DNA of 64,000 bases, from contig NC_050470.1 of NCBI RefSeq assembly GCF_013373865.1, positions 11,144,373 to 11,208,372 on the forward strand. The letters are read 5' to 3'. The notes below the pieces were generated by a model, which saw only the letters and a program-made list of their open reading frames with translations, did no database searches and was not told the origin of the DNA. Both the position numbers and the translations under genes were made by a program. Positions 34,744 to 44,881 of the stretch are shown here, piece after piece. How positions within the stretch are numbered: position 1 is the first letter of the stretch; every line of letters begins with the position of its first letter. The stretch is from Monomorium pharaonis (Eukaryota > Arthropoda > Insecta > Hymenoptera > Formicidae).

Positions 34744-35370
34744 TGTGCTCACGAGCGACGAGCGACTTTACCCCAGCCCATGTCGTCGTCAAATAACGGG
34801 GCGACCGCGTTTTCGTGTATCTCATTCGTAAGAAAAGACGATGGGCGTCAGGTACGAAAGAGCGTACTACTCTTTCCGCGGAATGTGCGACAGTTACTCT
34901 CTAAATGGCGGTACAAAACTAAAAGCAAGTAATTATATGTGAATATGCGACACGGACGTCGGCGGCTTCGATAACAGACTACTCAGCCCTGAAAATTGAT
35001 GGAGTTCGGTACGAGCGGATGGAATCGGGAAGGCGAGAGAATTGCCAAAAATGTAAAATTATTTAAATCAATGAAAATTAACAGTTATATTTCCGAGTTC
35101 GGACAAATATCGTAATTATGTGCACATGTTTGAGCGGCAAATATAATCCGCGTACAACGAGTCGATGCTCGCTCGAGTTAAATTTGTTCAGGACGGAAAC
35201 GATTATCTAACGCACAACGTAATATACAAGGTAATTCTTCAGCTTGTCTTAAATTTTTCCGGACGTAAGTAAATCGTCGTCGAACTCTCGGTGTGAGAGC
35301 GATCGCTAAGGATGGCCGGGACACATACGGTGCTCTGCTGCTCGCGCGGCACATTCTGAGCTCGTGCTCT
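34744..35370 (-). repeat. 3' LTR of the old element, first part
   Basis: Matches 46650-47274: shared GCTCACGAGCGACG, AGGTACGAAAGAGC, CCGACTACTCAGCCCTGAAA and CTCTGCTGCTCGCGCG. It is cut at CTCT by the young gypsy insertion. Confidence 0.75.
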
Positions 35371-35576
35371 TGTAAGGGGTGTTAGAATGAACAGAACTCG
35401 GGTTAACCTCTTATTATTGCTTATTATTGACTATCGTGCGTGTCAGGTCGCTTTTTGCGTGCAGACTGACTCTCTGCGGGGCTCCCCCTTGCGGCGTCTG
35501 CACGTCGGTGCCGCCGCGCCATCTAGTCTCGCTCTCGGTGTGATCGGTTGTGCTAACACGACTGACTGGTCTTACA
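35371..35576 (-). repeat. 3' LTR of the young Ty3/gypsy element
   Basis: 206 bases, TGTAAGGGG to CTTACA in plus orientation, identical by reading to 40960-41165. Flanked outside by CTCT (35367-35370), which is repeated at 41166-41169. Confidence 0.95.
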
Positions 35577-35739
35577 GCTCGGCCGTCCTGTTAGGAGTGA
35601 GTCCTCTCACTCCGGAGTGGATGTATGATTTGTTTGCATTTAATTCTGACCATAGTATTTGCTTGAGGTATCGATCAATGTTATAATTCACAGGTTTCTT
35701 AAAGTAACAATACAGAGTTACAATATAATCGCAGTCTTA

Positions 35740-36310
35740 TGTAATCTATCGTAATCTGTAATTATCTGTGCCTCTCGTTTTGCACTGATTACTTACGACT
35801 TTCGCGTCTGTACAATGTGCAAATTACATTACTATATTACGTGTTCATATCTAAAACTTGTAATTCTGTGTAGTCTGTTGCGATCTGTGGTCATCCGTAC
35901 TATACCCTTTATGGTTGCACTGACCACTCACAACCTACATTCGTAGTTAAAGTTATACATCATGCTGTCTATCTTCGTGTAGTCTGTCGTGATCTGCGAC
36001 CATCTGTGCAATTTTTATTGGCGTTAATCGCGATTTGCACTGATCGCTCACGACCTACATTCGTAGTTAAAGTTATATATTATGCCGTGTGTCTTCGCGT
36101 AGTCTGTCATGATCTGCGACCATCTGTGCAATCTCTATTAGCGTTAATTGTGATTTGCACTGATCGCTCACGACCTACGCATTTACATATGGTACGATTT
36201 GTAATAGTTTTTCACGTGATCTGTTATGATCTGCGATCATCTGTGCGATATCTATTGATGTTATTCGTGGTCTGCACTAATCGCTCATAACTCGCATGTT
36301 TCGGTTACTT
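35740..36310. repeat. About 120-bp tandem repeat in the 3' region of the young gypsy
   Basis: GTAGTCTGTCxTGATCTGCGACCATCTGTGC recurs at about 35872, 35981, 36101 and 36219, with a weaker copy near 35745. TTTGCACTGATCGCTCACGA lies in each unit. It sits between the pol stop and the 3' LTR. Confidence 0.8.
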
Positions 36311-36363
36311 TGTAAGATCTTTCTCGGTTTCAATTAACATTTGTACGTTATTTTCGATTTCTT

Positions 36364-39096
36364 TTAATCGCTGTCCTTTTCGTTTCTTAGATCATAATCT
36401 TTATCACTATCGTCGCTAGTCGGAGCATTAAAATTAAGCCATGGATGTAACTTATCGATTGCTATAACGTTCTCATATCGTATATTGCCTTTACGTGTTA
36501 TGGGCGTATCTCTGACTAAAAATCTGTCATTCGGTAAAATTTTTGTAATACGATATGGGCCATGAAACTTTGCTATTAATTTCTTAGGTTTACCTAGCAT
36601 TGTTTTATCTGTTAGTGTTCTCTCGATTCTTACTAAATCTCCGACTTTATATTGAGTAGGTAACTTCCTACGTTTATCGAAATTCTTTTTCGCGGAGTCT
36701 TGTTGTTTCCGCATTTTCTCATTTGCTTCGGATCGCATGTTTATCAGATCATTGCCGCCAATACGGTCGCTCGTTGGATAAATTACATCGCTAATTATGT
36801 TCTCGGACGTGTTTATTAATCTACATCCGAATAATAATTCGGAAGGGCTTTTTCCCGTTGATTTATTTGCGGTAGTGTTTATGCCTAACTGGATTTCGCC
36901 TATGTACTCGTCCCACGTATTATCCTTTTCACCGTGGCATCGGGCGCCTAGGGCGTCCGTTATGGTTCGATTAAAACGCTCCACTTGACCGTTAGCTCTA
37001 GGAGTGGCTACTGCGTTTAATACATGTTTTATTCCGGACTTTTGAGTAAAGGATGTAAATTTTGAACTTGTAAAGCATGAACCTCGGTCCGTAATAAGGC
37101 GATTTGGCGTTCCGAAATAGCCGAAATGCTCTTTAAAGATTCTAATAGTTGTCGCGGTTTTTGTGTCTCTGACGGCATTGATATTAATATATTTTGTAAA
37201 CGCATCGATTATTATTAACAGGTATGTGTTGCCTCGCCTGCTGCGAATAAACGGACCTAAATGATCGGCGTGTATGGTGTGGAAGGGTATTTCGACTTTA
37301 GTTATTGGATGTAATAAACCTTCTTTGAGACCTCCGGGTGCCTTATGGTGTGCGCACTCTAAACACGCGGATACGTACTTCTTTACGAATCGACGCATTC
37401 TTGGGAACCAGAATAACTCCTTAACGCGACTTAGCGTTTTTTCGAATCCGAAATGCCCCGCGTTGTCGTGGTTCATTCGGAGTACCTGCCACTTAACTCC
37501 CCTCGGTACTACCCATTTAATTCCGTTGTCGACTATTCGATATACGTGACCTCCTTTTAATTTGTAATTCTTATGTACGTCTGCCACGTACTCGGTTTCA
37601 CTATCCGCCAGTATTCCTTTAATTTTATTTATTTCATCGTCAGCGCTCTGAACTGTGGCTATCCAGTCTTTTACGTCAATTTGCAATACATCGAAAACAC
37701 ATCTTCCCTCATTTACATCGACCTCCACTGGATTGCGACTTAGCGCGTCCACATGCGCCATACGCGAGCCCTGTCTGTATTCGACTTCGCAATCGTATTC
37801 TTGGAATTGAATCCACCATCGCGCAATACGCGGCACGAGATCGCGTTTGGTTAGCGTAGTTCGTAATGCATTACAATCCGTGATTATTTTAAATTTCGCG
37901 CCTAATAAATAAACGCGGAAGCGATGCAAAGAAGCAATTACCGCCAAGGTTTCGAGATCGTAAGAATGAAGTTTTTGTTCGTCGTTAGTCGTTTTTCGGC
38001 TATAGTACGCGACAGGTTTGAGTATCCCCTCAACATTTCGTTGCATAAGGATGCCCGCGATCCCGAATTTTGATGCATCCGTGTGTAATTCCGTGTCTAG
38101 TTTAACGTCGTATAGCGCCAGCACGGGTCGTTCTATAAGTCTTTCTTTTAGGGTATCGAAAGCTTTAGTCTGTTCGTCTGTCCATTTCCATCCGGATCCC
38201 GTTTTTAAAAGATCAGTAAGCGGTCGCGCAATGAAAGCGAAATTTTTGACAAATCTTCGAAAGAAGCTTGCAAGTCCGATAAACTGTCGAACCTCGTGTA
38301 CATTCTTGGGGGCTGGAAAGTTTAAGACGGCGGTGGTCTTTCGCGAACCCGGTCGGATTCCATTTTCGCTAACTTCAAATCCTAGGAAATCGATTTGTTC
38401 ATAAAAAAAGTTGCATTTACTTAGCTTCAATGTCAATCCGCTCTCGCCTATTAATTTCAGAACCTCCTCCAATCGTTCGAGGCCTTCCGCGAACGAGCGC
38501 GCCGGTATCAGTACATCGTCCATGTAAACTAGAGCGAATTTGTTTTTTGCCTTAGCTAAAATTTTATTCATGGTTCGCTGAAAAATAGACGGCGCGTTTG
38601 CCAGTCCAAACGGCATTCGTTTGTATTGGTACTGGCCGTCCGGAGTAACGAACGCGGTCTTGTCTTGCGATTCTTCCGCTATGGGGATTTGGTAATAGCC
38701 CGTGGCCAGATCTAGCGTGGTAAACAAGGAATTTCCCGCTAATAGATCCAGCTGGTCGTCGATTAATGGCAGAGGGTAATGTTCTTTGCGAGTCTTGTGA
38801 TTCAGTGCGCGATAATCCACGCACAGCCTTTTCTCACCCGTTTTCTTTTTTACAAGCAAAATTGGACTGGCGTAAGGGGAATTAGATTCTTTTATTATGT
38901 CGGCGTCGATCATTTCCCGCACCATTTCTCGCACCGTTTGTCGTTCCGGAAGCGAAAGTCGGTACGGGCGATATACGATGGGTTTTGCATCGGTCAACTC
39001 TATTTCCATTTGCGCGACGTTTGTAAATCCTAGATCCTTCAAATTACGCGAAAAACATGTTTTGTACTTTATTAGCATTTCTTTTAGCTTAGTCAA
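36364..39096 (-). CDS. pol: Ty3/gypsy pol: reverse transcriptase, RNase H, integrase
   Basis: 910 codons without a break. Reverse transcriptase covers about residues 55-230, with the catalytic YMDD near 190. RNase H covers about 325-430 (HTDASKFGIAGILMQ). The integrase zinc domain (HDNAGHFGF...CLECAHH) is near 560-610, and the DDE core near 620-770 has HADHLGPF, DAFTKY, TDRGSCFTSS and a downstream catalytic Glu in ANGQVERFNR. A C-terminal KVGDLVRI / FHGPYRI segment is present. The first codon is TTG, and the frame is open upstream for about 45 bases overlapping the protease frame, so expression by -1 frameshifting from gag-pro is more likely than independent initiation. It looks enzymatically complete. 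Confidence 0.95.
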   Translation of the reverse strand: MTKLKEMLIKYKTCFSRNLKDLGFTNVAQMEIELTDAKPIVYRPYRLSLPERQTVREMVREMIDADIIKESNSPYASPILLVKKKTGEKRLCVDYRALNHKTRKEHYPLPLIDDQLDLLAGNSLFTTLDLATGYYQIPIAEESQDKTAFVTPDGQYQYKRMPFGLANAPSIFQRTMNKILAKAKNKFALVYMDDVLIPARSFAEGLERLEEVLKLIGESGLTLKLSKCNFFYEQIDFLGFEVSENGIRPGSRKTTAVLNFPAPKNVHEVRQFIGLASFFRRFVKNFAFIARPLTDLLKTGSGWKWTDEQTKAFDTLKERLIERPVLALYDVKLDTELHTDASKFGIAGILMQRNVEGILKPVAYYSRKTTNDEQKLHSYDLETLAVIASLHRFRVYLLGAKFKIITDCNALRTTLTKRDLVPRIARWWIQFQEYDCEVEYRQGSRMAHVDALSRNPVEVDVNEGRCVFDVLQIDVKDWIATVQSADDEINKIKGILADSETEYVADVHKNYKLKGGHVYRIVDNGIKWVVPRGVKWQVLRMNHDNAGHFGFEKTLSRVKELFWFPRMRRFVKKYVSACLECAHHKAPGGLKEGLLHPITKVEIPFHTIHADHLGPFIRSRRGNTYLLIIIDAFTKYININAVRDTKTATTIRIFKEHFGYFGTPNRLITDRGSCFTSSKFTSFTQKSGIKHVLNAVATPRANGQVERFNRTITDALGARCHGEKDNTWDEYIGEIQLGINTTANKSTGKSPSELLFGCRLINTSENIISDVIYPTSDRIGGNDLINMRSEANEKMRKQQDSAKKNFDKRRKLPTQYKVGDLVRIERTLTDKTMLGKPKKLIAKFHGPYRITKILPNDRFLVRDTPITRKGNIRYENVIAIDKLHPWLNFNAPTSDDSDKDYDLRNEKDSD

Positions 39097-40115
39097 TTCT
39101 TTTTGGTTAATTGATTGCCGTAATTTAAGGTTGAATCACACTCCAAATCTGTCAATTCTAAACTCCCTATTTCTTCGCATTTGCCGATCGGTAGGGCGCG
39201 CGTAATCAATAACGATTTCTGTAATTCGAAAATTTTCCTTGAAACGTTTTGTACTAATAGCCTTCCTTTACCGTTTAGTATTCCGTACTCGCCCGGTGTT
39301 AGATAATATTCGCTACCTGGTTTACCACGCAACGATCCTCTTACATATACGTTTCCTGAATATTCGTTGTCGCAATAAACCGATATAGGAATCAATTTTT
39401 CGCATTGTAGTACCACGTCATCCCGTAGTCTCAAAGCAAGTTTATTCGGCGGGTTCCGTGAAAACATTAGTGAATCGGTCGTCTTAGTTATAACAATTCC
39501 CGGTTTTTCAGTAAAACTATGCCCTATCAATACGCCGTACTTGATCACGTTATCATTTACCACGTAAACATCAACGGTCTCAGTAATGCTGCTAATTTCA
39601 ATATTGACTGTGGCGACGCCGATGGGTATGACAATATTGCCACCAATGCCTCGCATAACGGGTAAGTCGTCATTCGTCCACGTGATTCCTAGATCGATCG
39701 CTTCGCTGTATCTCAACAATGAGCACTGACTTCCCAGGTCGACGTAACCCACAATGGGTCGGTTGTTTATTTTTAAGTTTAATACGTATTTATTGTCGCT
39801 CGCGTTATCTACCTTAACTAACATTACGTCCTTTTCCTTGGGTACTTCGCTTTCATCGTTGGATGGCTGTTTCGGGCAGTCCGTAGCTTGATGGCCCAAT
39901 TTACGACATACCGTACATTTCGTGATCTTTTTAGTACATTTAAAGCTGTAGTGTCCTTGCTCGTTGCAATTGTAACAAGTAACCGCTGGTCGCGGTTTGG
40001 ATTCCGCGGCGCTAACGTTATGATTATTTGTCGTGGAATTAAGTTTTTTATCCGAAATGCTTTTAATTTTCTCCAGTTCGCGCTGTCGTTGCTTAACTGA
40101 TTGAAAGTATTTCAA
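39093..40115 (-). CDS. Ty3/gypsy gag C-terminus (nucleocapsid) and aspartic protease
   Basis: Shows two CCHC zinc knuckles (CYNCNEQGHYSFKC and CTVCRKLGHQATDC), then a retropepsin-like domain with GYVDLGSQCSLLR as its active site, where DLGS replaces the usual DTG/DSG. The frame stays open further upstream to 40193, but the homologous part starts close to 40110, where the capsid frame stops. It overlaps pol, which lies in the -1 frame. Confidence 0.85.
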   Translation of the reverse strand: MKYFQSVKQRQRELEKIKSISDKKLNSTTNNHNVSAAESKPRPAVTCYNCNEQGHYSFKCTKKITKCTVCRKLGHQATDCPKQPSNDESEVPKEKDVMLVKVDNASDNKYVLNLKINNRPIVGYVDLGSQCSLLRYSEAIDLGITWTNDDLPVMRGIGGNIVIPIGVATVNIEISSITETVDVYVVNDNVIKYGVLIGHSFTEKPGIVITKTTDSLMFSRNPPNKLALRLRDDVVLQCEKLIPISVYCDNEYSGNVYVRGSLRGKPGSEYYLTPGEYGILNGKGRLLVQNVSRKIFELQKSLLITRALPIGKCEEIGSLELTDLECDSTLNYGNQLTKKN

Positions 40116-40612
40116 ACTTGTTCGGGTTCCTCGCATTTCGCGGCCTTGGCACCTAGACGCACAGTACGATCGTCTACGCCGTGCAACAAACAATCAACCG
40201 CGCGCTTACCTTTTATTTCTACGCGATTTAACAAATTTATCTTATCGTAGAAGTAGAGCTCTAATGACTCGCCGAACCGAGCCCTTCGCGACAACATCTC
40301 ACTCAACAGTTCGGCATAATCGTCACTGCTAGGAAACGACTCTATCAATTTACTCTTCCATTCTGCCCACGAAAACGACATCGTTGGCAAGGACTGATAC
40401 CAAGTCTTAGCGACGCCCGAAAGTCTGGGTATGGCATAGTGTATTGTTTGATCGCTGTCCCATTTGTACATTTTGGCGCATTCCTCGACTTTCGTCAACC
40501 AATTCTGAATCGTTTGATGTTTGTTCATCGGATCAAATTCTGGTATAACGTTACCTAACGTAGGGAATTTATTTCCCTCTACTCGCGTGCCGGCTAACGT
40601 TCTGATTAATTC
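40112..40612 (-). CDS. gag: Ty3/gypsy gag, capsid part
   Basis: The frame from about 40612 to the stop at 40112 encodes a gag capsid-like domain (IQNWLTKVEECAKMYKWD, the AKTWYQSL helix, and a WAEWKSKL motif), as in retrotransposon gag proteins. It lies +1 relative to the Arg/Ser-rich frame upstream and is left by -1 to reach the nucleocapsid frame. The breaks fall at an 8-base homopolymer (40616-40623) and near a TTT run (40112-40116), so they may be sequencing errors, recent mutations or frameshift sites. Confidence 0.75.
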   Translation of the reverse strand, partial: ELIRTLAGTRVEGNKFPTLGNVIPEFDPMNKHQTIQNWLTKVEECAKMYKWDSDQTIHYAIPRLSGVAKTWYQSLPTMSFSWAEWKSKLIESFPSSDDYAELLSEMLSRRARFGESLELYFYDKINLLNRVEIKGKRAVDCLLHGVDDRTVRLGAKAAKCEEPEQV

Positions 40613-40898
40613 GGTAAAAAAAAGGTCGCGTATCGCTATCGTTCGTTTGTCTTACGCGTTCCCTTGGCGACGAATCATTGCTTCTGCTTGTGTCACGTCG
40701 TTGTCCTTGGTCGCGAGTACTGCTTCGGCTACGGTTGCTGTCGCTGCGTCGTCGGCGACGATCGCGTTGTTGATGAGAACCGCGAGGCGACTCCTCATCG
40801 TATCGCTCGTCTCGATTCTTTCGACGGCTATGGCGTCGGTCCCGTTCAGACGGACGGCCTTCATTATGCTTCTTACTTTCGCTTCTATGCCTTCCCAT
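40569..40898 (-). CDS. Ty3/gypsy gag, basic Arg/Ser/Asp-rich N-terminal part
   Basis: 110 codons rich in Arg, Ser and Asp (MGRHRSESKKHNEGRPSERD start), as in disordered gag N-termini. The start lies about 60 bases inside the 5' LTR edge. It runs out of frame after the 8-base homopolymer at 40616-40623, where the capsid frame takes over. Confidence 0.6.
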   Translation of the reverse strand: MGRHRSESKKHNEGRPSERDRRHSRRKNRDERYDEESPRGSHQQRDRRRRRSDSNRSRSSTRDQGQRRDTSRSNDSSPRERVRQTNDSDTRPFFYRINQNVSRHASRGK

Positions 40899-40959
40899 GG
40901 CACTTGGCGATCGTACGTATATATCTTTGGCTTCAACGGGGGTTATCCCACTTCTGAGA

Positions 40960-41165
40960 TGTAAGGGGTGTTAGAATGAACAGAACTCGGGTTAACCTCT
41001 TATTATTGCTTATTATTGACTATCGTGCGTGTCAGGTCGCTTTTTGCGTGCAGACTGACTCTCTGCGGGGCTCCCCCTTGCGGCGTCTGCACGTCGGTGC
41101 CGCCGCGCCATCTAGTCTCGCTCTCGGTGTGATCGGTTGTGCTAACACGACTGACTGGTCTTACA
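40960..41165 (-). repeat. 5' LTR of the young Ty3/gypsy element
   Basis: Identical by reading to 35371-35576. The adjacent internal sequence on the minus strand begins TCTCAGAAGTGGGATAACCC, the expected primer-site position; the tRNA is not identified. Confidence 0.95.
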
Positions 41166-42100
41166 CTCTTCCGTTAACAAGCTTGCCCCGTGGGGAACGT
41201 ACGCAATAATTAATAATCGCTCGCAAACGATACGGTAAGTAACCGTGGACCAACACCTGGACAAAATCGAATGTGAAATAATACAAGATATTCCGCGACG
41301 TAAATTGACGAAGTGACTTGGCTGCGGTGTAGGCGCGCGCGTGCAACGAAACTCGAACGGAAAACAAAAGACTCGGATTCACACGTGCAGACGTGATCGG
41401 GCGAGGCGACAAGATTACAAAGGACTCGGAATACTAACGACTCTGAGGTCTGGCAAAATCCAGACAATATCCAGACAAATTCGCGGTCGGTCCGCGACTC
41501 GCCCGATCGCGAAATCGGCGACTTTACAATTTTATGTGATGCTCGTCTGACCAATGCTGCTTCTCGCTTGCCTCCTCAGGATCTCGGGTCGGCCCGTGCG
41601 TTCTCTCACAAGATTGTTCACCTTTGCTCAGGATCTCGAAGCACTTCCGCAGCCAAAGTGGGGATCAATTGCTGATTCTGCAGGGGCCACGCCGCGACGT
41701 GCCTCACTTTACCTAAGCGGATCGTGCCCTTTTATTGGTCGCAATCCTAAATTGCGATGTATTACACATGCTGTCGCTACGGACTCACAGAATCTAGGCG
41801 CTTGAATCTCTGTGTCCTTTGTGGTCGGATTCCTTGCAGTTTCGCCGCGGCCTCGTTCTTCGGGATGCCTCGTTCCCGCCTCTCTACTCGTGGCTCTGCG
41901 GGAATTATCTCCTGCCTCCGCTTTCCTCGTCGGGATTTGCGGAAAGCTCGTTCGGATGCCGTCCCATTTCTGCGATATTATAATATCTCCTCGGATTCTG
42001 TAATACAATTCCGCAGCAACATCGACCTTCTCACAATGGGCAGTAAATTTAAGGCAAAGTAAAAGGGTGGTACGACCTGCGTACCCTCGCTCGGGTCTCG
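41166..42100 (-). repeat. 3' LTR of the old element, second part
   Basis: Continues the match to the 5' LTR copy at 47271-48246 (CCGTTAACAAGCTT, ACGTAAATTGACGAAGTGAC, CTTGCCTCCTC, TTCCGCAGCAACATCGAC). Similarity stops near 42100, at the internal sequence of the old element. Confidence 0.75.
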
Positions 42101-42567
42101 ATCCCTCGGCGGCAGCTCGCTCTTCTTTTCTATTCCGTCGCTCTCTAGGCGTTTTTGAGCGGGACAAAGCGTCAAAAGAGTACAAATTTAATAGTTTGCG
42201 GTCACCGACTTCCGCCGCACTCTCAATATAATGCTTGAAATAACATGAATTAAACAAAATAAACAGCAGACGAAACGCAAACAGAAAATGGACGTGCCAC
42301 GCTCTCGCGCTTACTTCCGAACGGGAGGACGCAGAAACCGCCTGGTGAAAACGCGGTTGAGCCCTTGCGGCCCTTCTGACGAATAACAGCCCGCAGCTGT
42401 CACAACTCCCCCTTGCCCGGAGAAGACCGAGGAGGTCTTGGCTATTGATAAACGTCAACAGCCACCGATTTCCACCTGCTAATCGCCAATTGCGAATCGA
42501 TTTCGGATCAATCATCGCTAATTTTTCGGAAGAAGAGGGGAGATGCTTGCCGCGTTCGGCCGCTACT

Positions 42568-43256
42568 CAGTGACTCTTTCTCGCGCATGCGCAAGGCAGC
42601 CACAGCAAAATCCAATGATACGTAATTTACTAATATTAATTCTTTGTTGGAAAAATTGATTTAATTGATAAAATATATTTTAAAAAGTACTGTCTTTTTG
42701 TATAATTTTTTAAATGGATACATACATTTTTCATCTTTTTCTGAATAGATAATTTTTTAATGATATTAACAGTAGTGTTATTTTTTAACAAGTTTACTAT
42801 TAATTTCTAAAGCAGAAATTATAACTATAAAATTAATTATAGATTAATTTACAAGTATTACATTACAAACTTTTATTTTCTATTCTGTAACTATTAATAA
42901 TATAATGTTCGAAATCATACGTTTATATTGTTGTTGTGTAATTTTGTAATTATTTTTAATACTTGCAATAACAGTAATAACACTAACATTGAGGGTGCGG
43001 TCCCATGAAGCGGATTATGCGGAAACGGAACGAGCGGATCACCAATCGCGAGATCATTCTAATAGAACTCTTTCAAAGATTCCGTCGAAACGGTCCTGTG
43101 ATTGGTGATTCGCTCGTTCCGCTTCCGCATAATCCGCTCCATGGGACCGCATCCTGAGAGCTATAAAATGGAGGTTCTAAGAGCATCCTCTTCCATAAGA
43201 GATAGATACTTTTCTTGAACTTACATTCAACGCGCATGCGCGAGAAAAAGTCACCG
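42568..43256. mobile_element. MITE with CRGTGACT ends
   Basis: CAGTGACTCTTTCTCGCGCA at 42568 is mirrored at 43228-43256 (TGCGCGAGAAAAAGTCACCG). The AT-rich interior contains another palindromic MITE at 42992-43156. It is inserted in the old LTR element between its integrase remnant and the 3' LTR. Confidence 0.65.
42992..43156. mobile_element. Palindromic MITE nested in 42568-43256
   Basis: GGTGCGGTCCCATGAAGCGG is mirrored by CCGCTCCATGGGACCGCATC; the inner ACGAGCGGATCACCAATC is also mirrored. Confidence 0.8.
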
Positions 43257-43989
43257 AGAACAACACTGGCGCTACCGCCATTCGCAAACGTCAATATTGT
43301 GGGGTCTTTTTGGCCCGGAAAGTATTCCGTCACGTGAAAAGCATCCCTGGACCGCGGCTTCCTCGCCATCTTTGAACCCGCAAAAAACGAAAGATCGACA
43401 TGACGGAGAATTCAAAGTTACGGTCTTCTGGGACTCAAAGTTACGACGTAAAACTCCTTCGCCTGCAATAAGTCGCTCCACCACGTTGAACCATGACGCC
43501 AACTCTTCACGCGCGACCATCACCGGATGATCCAACAAAGACAAATTTTTCTACCTCGAAACCATTGAATCCGCTACCATAGTTCCATTCCCGCAGAATC
43601 AACTCTCTATCTCGCCATCAAATTAGTGTCATGATATCCGGGGGTGGGGAAGAGACGTTTACACAACAAATAACATCACTAACGTGCACTCGTAGAACTT
43701 TATTGAGGCGCACATAGAGAGTGCAGAACCATACAAAAAATACTTATCATCTTCTTCCAATTGTTGTTCGGGAGTCACAGGCGAGCGAAGAAAAACAAAA
43801 AAAAACAAACCGTCCTTTTCATGGAAGGGGAGATAAGAACGAACAAAACGACAAAACTAAAAATAAAAAAAGAAATAAATGTAACGCGTAGCTTTCAAAA
43901 AGGGTTGCAAACTCTCCTCTCCGTGTCCCTTGCCCGGGTGGGCTTGCTTTATCGGGGACGCTTTTTTAGAGCTCGAGTTGGGGCCTTTG

Positions 43990-44655
43990 ATCCGTCCGTC
44001 TGCTACAAGATGAGTTGTCTAACTCGAAAGAGTCCATAAAATTTCGGTGATAGTTTCGCGGCAATGTTCTGAGTAGCAAATGATAACGTATGCTGTTGCC
44101 TCAATACTAACTCTCTCACCCCAAATGACCTATCACGCCTCCGCGCGTTGTAATATGTAGCTTGCTTTTGATATGCCTGTTATAAATTTTCCGCAACTGT
44201 GCAAAGTTTGTAAGTCTTTCATTCCGTTGACCGTTCACTCCTCCGTTTTGCGCGTACCTCGGTAACGTTCTCACAACGGCAACGCACTGAACGAGATAGC
44301 TCGAATTTTCTACAATTTAGGAAAGTGGGTGACGTTCCAATGGATAAGTGATGTGCGATATTGTACGCCAAGCAAAAATTGCTTAGATACACTCTCGGTG
44401 ATCTCGATCGAGAAAAGCGATAATCATCGTTTTGAGAACGCGGTTCACCCTTTCCACAGGATTGGCTTGTGAGTGATACGGTGAGACGATGGTGTGTGTT
44501 ATTCCGTAATCGTTGGCGAAAGAACGCAACGTCCACCAATTAATAAATTCAGTCCCATTATAATTAAGAATCTCGACGTTTTCCATCACGAAATTACTAG
44601 ATCTTCTAGTGCTTCTCGTATTAACTTCCCGTTCGCAGCTCTTAGCGCGCGGCAC
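43990..44655 (-). pseudogene. Integrase remnant of the old LTR element
   Basis: Minus strand: NYNGTEFINW and YGITHTIVSPYHSQANPVER come from the integrase core, followed by LKTMIIAFLDRDHREC and then, out of frame, LAYNIAHHLSIGTSP and a C-terminal part (SFGVRELVLRQQHTLSFAT, KLSPKFYG). The second catalytic Asp position (usually xDNGTEF) reads Tyr, so activity is lost. It follows gag with almost no spacer, implying an internal deletion of protease, reverse transcriptase and RNase H. Confidence 0.75.
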
Positions 44656-44881
44656 TCAACTTCGCAAATAAGTCCTGAATAATCAAGACAATGTATGTGA
44701 AACGTATTTGCTACACGGGAGCGATCTTATAATGTCCGCGGCAACAACGATCCACGAAGCGTCGACGATTCTATGACCAATTAACTCTCGGTAATTCCGA
44801 CGTATGAAACGTTAAGTTCAAATACTTCACGTCGTCGGCGGAATTAAGGTCCCGATTCGGTAAGAGTCGTGGTAACCCGCT

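Larger units (their letters stand above)
35371..41165 (-). mobile_element. Young Ty3/gypsy LTR retrotransposon
   Basis: 5,795 bases with identical 206-base LTRs and a 4-base CTCT target duplication. Minus-strand order: 5' LTR, Arg/Ser-rich gag start, capsid, zinc knuckles and protease, then reverse transcriptase-RNase H-integrase, a tandem-repeat 3' region, and the 3' LTR. It lies in the 3' LTR of an older element, whose 5' LTR shows the unoccupied site at 47271. Identical LTRs indicate a very recent insertion. No envelope-like frame. Confidence 0.95.

Noticed and set aside
40521..40964. 147-codon plus-strand frame
   Set aside because: It is antisense to the gag N-terminal part of the young gypsy element.
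41709..42515. 268-codon minus-strand frame as a host gene
   Set aside because: Most of it is LTR sequence of the old element; the matching part of the other LTR (47.8-48.2 kb) does not keep the frame, and no domain is visible.
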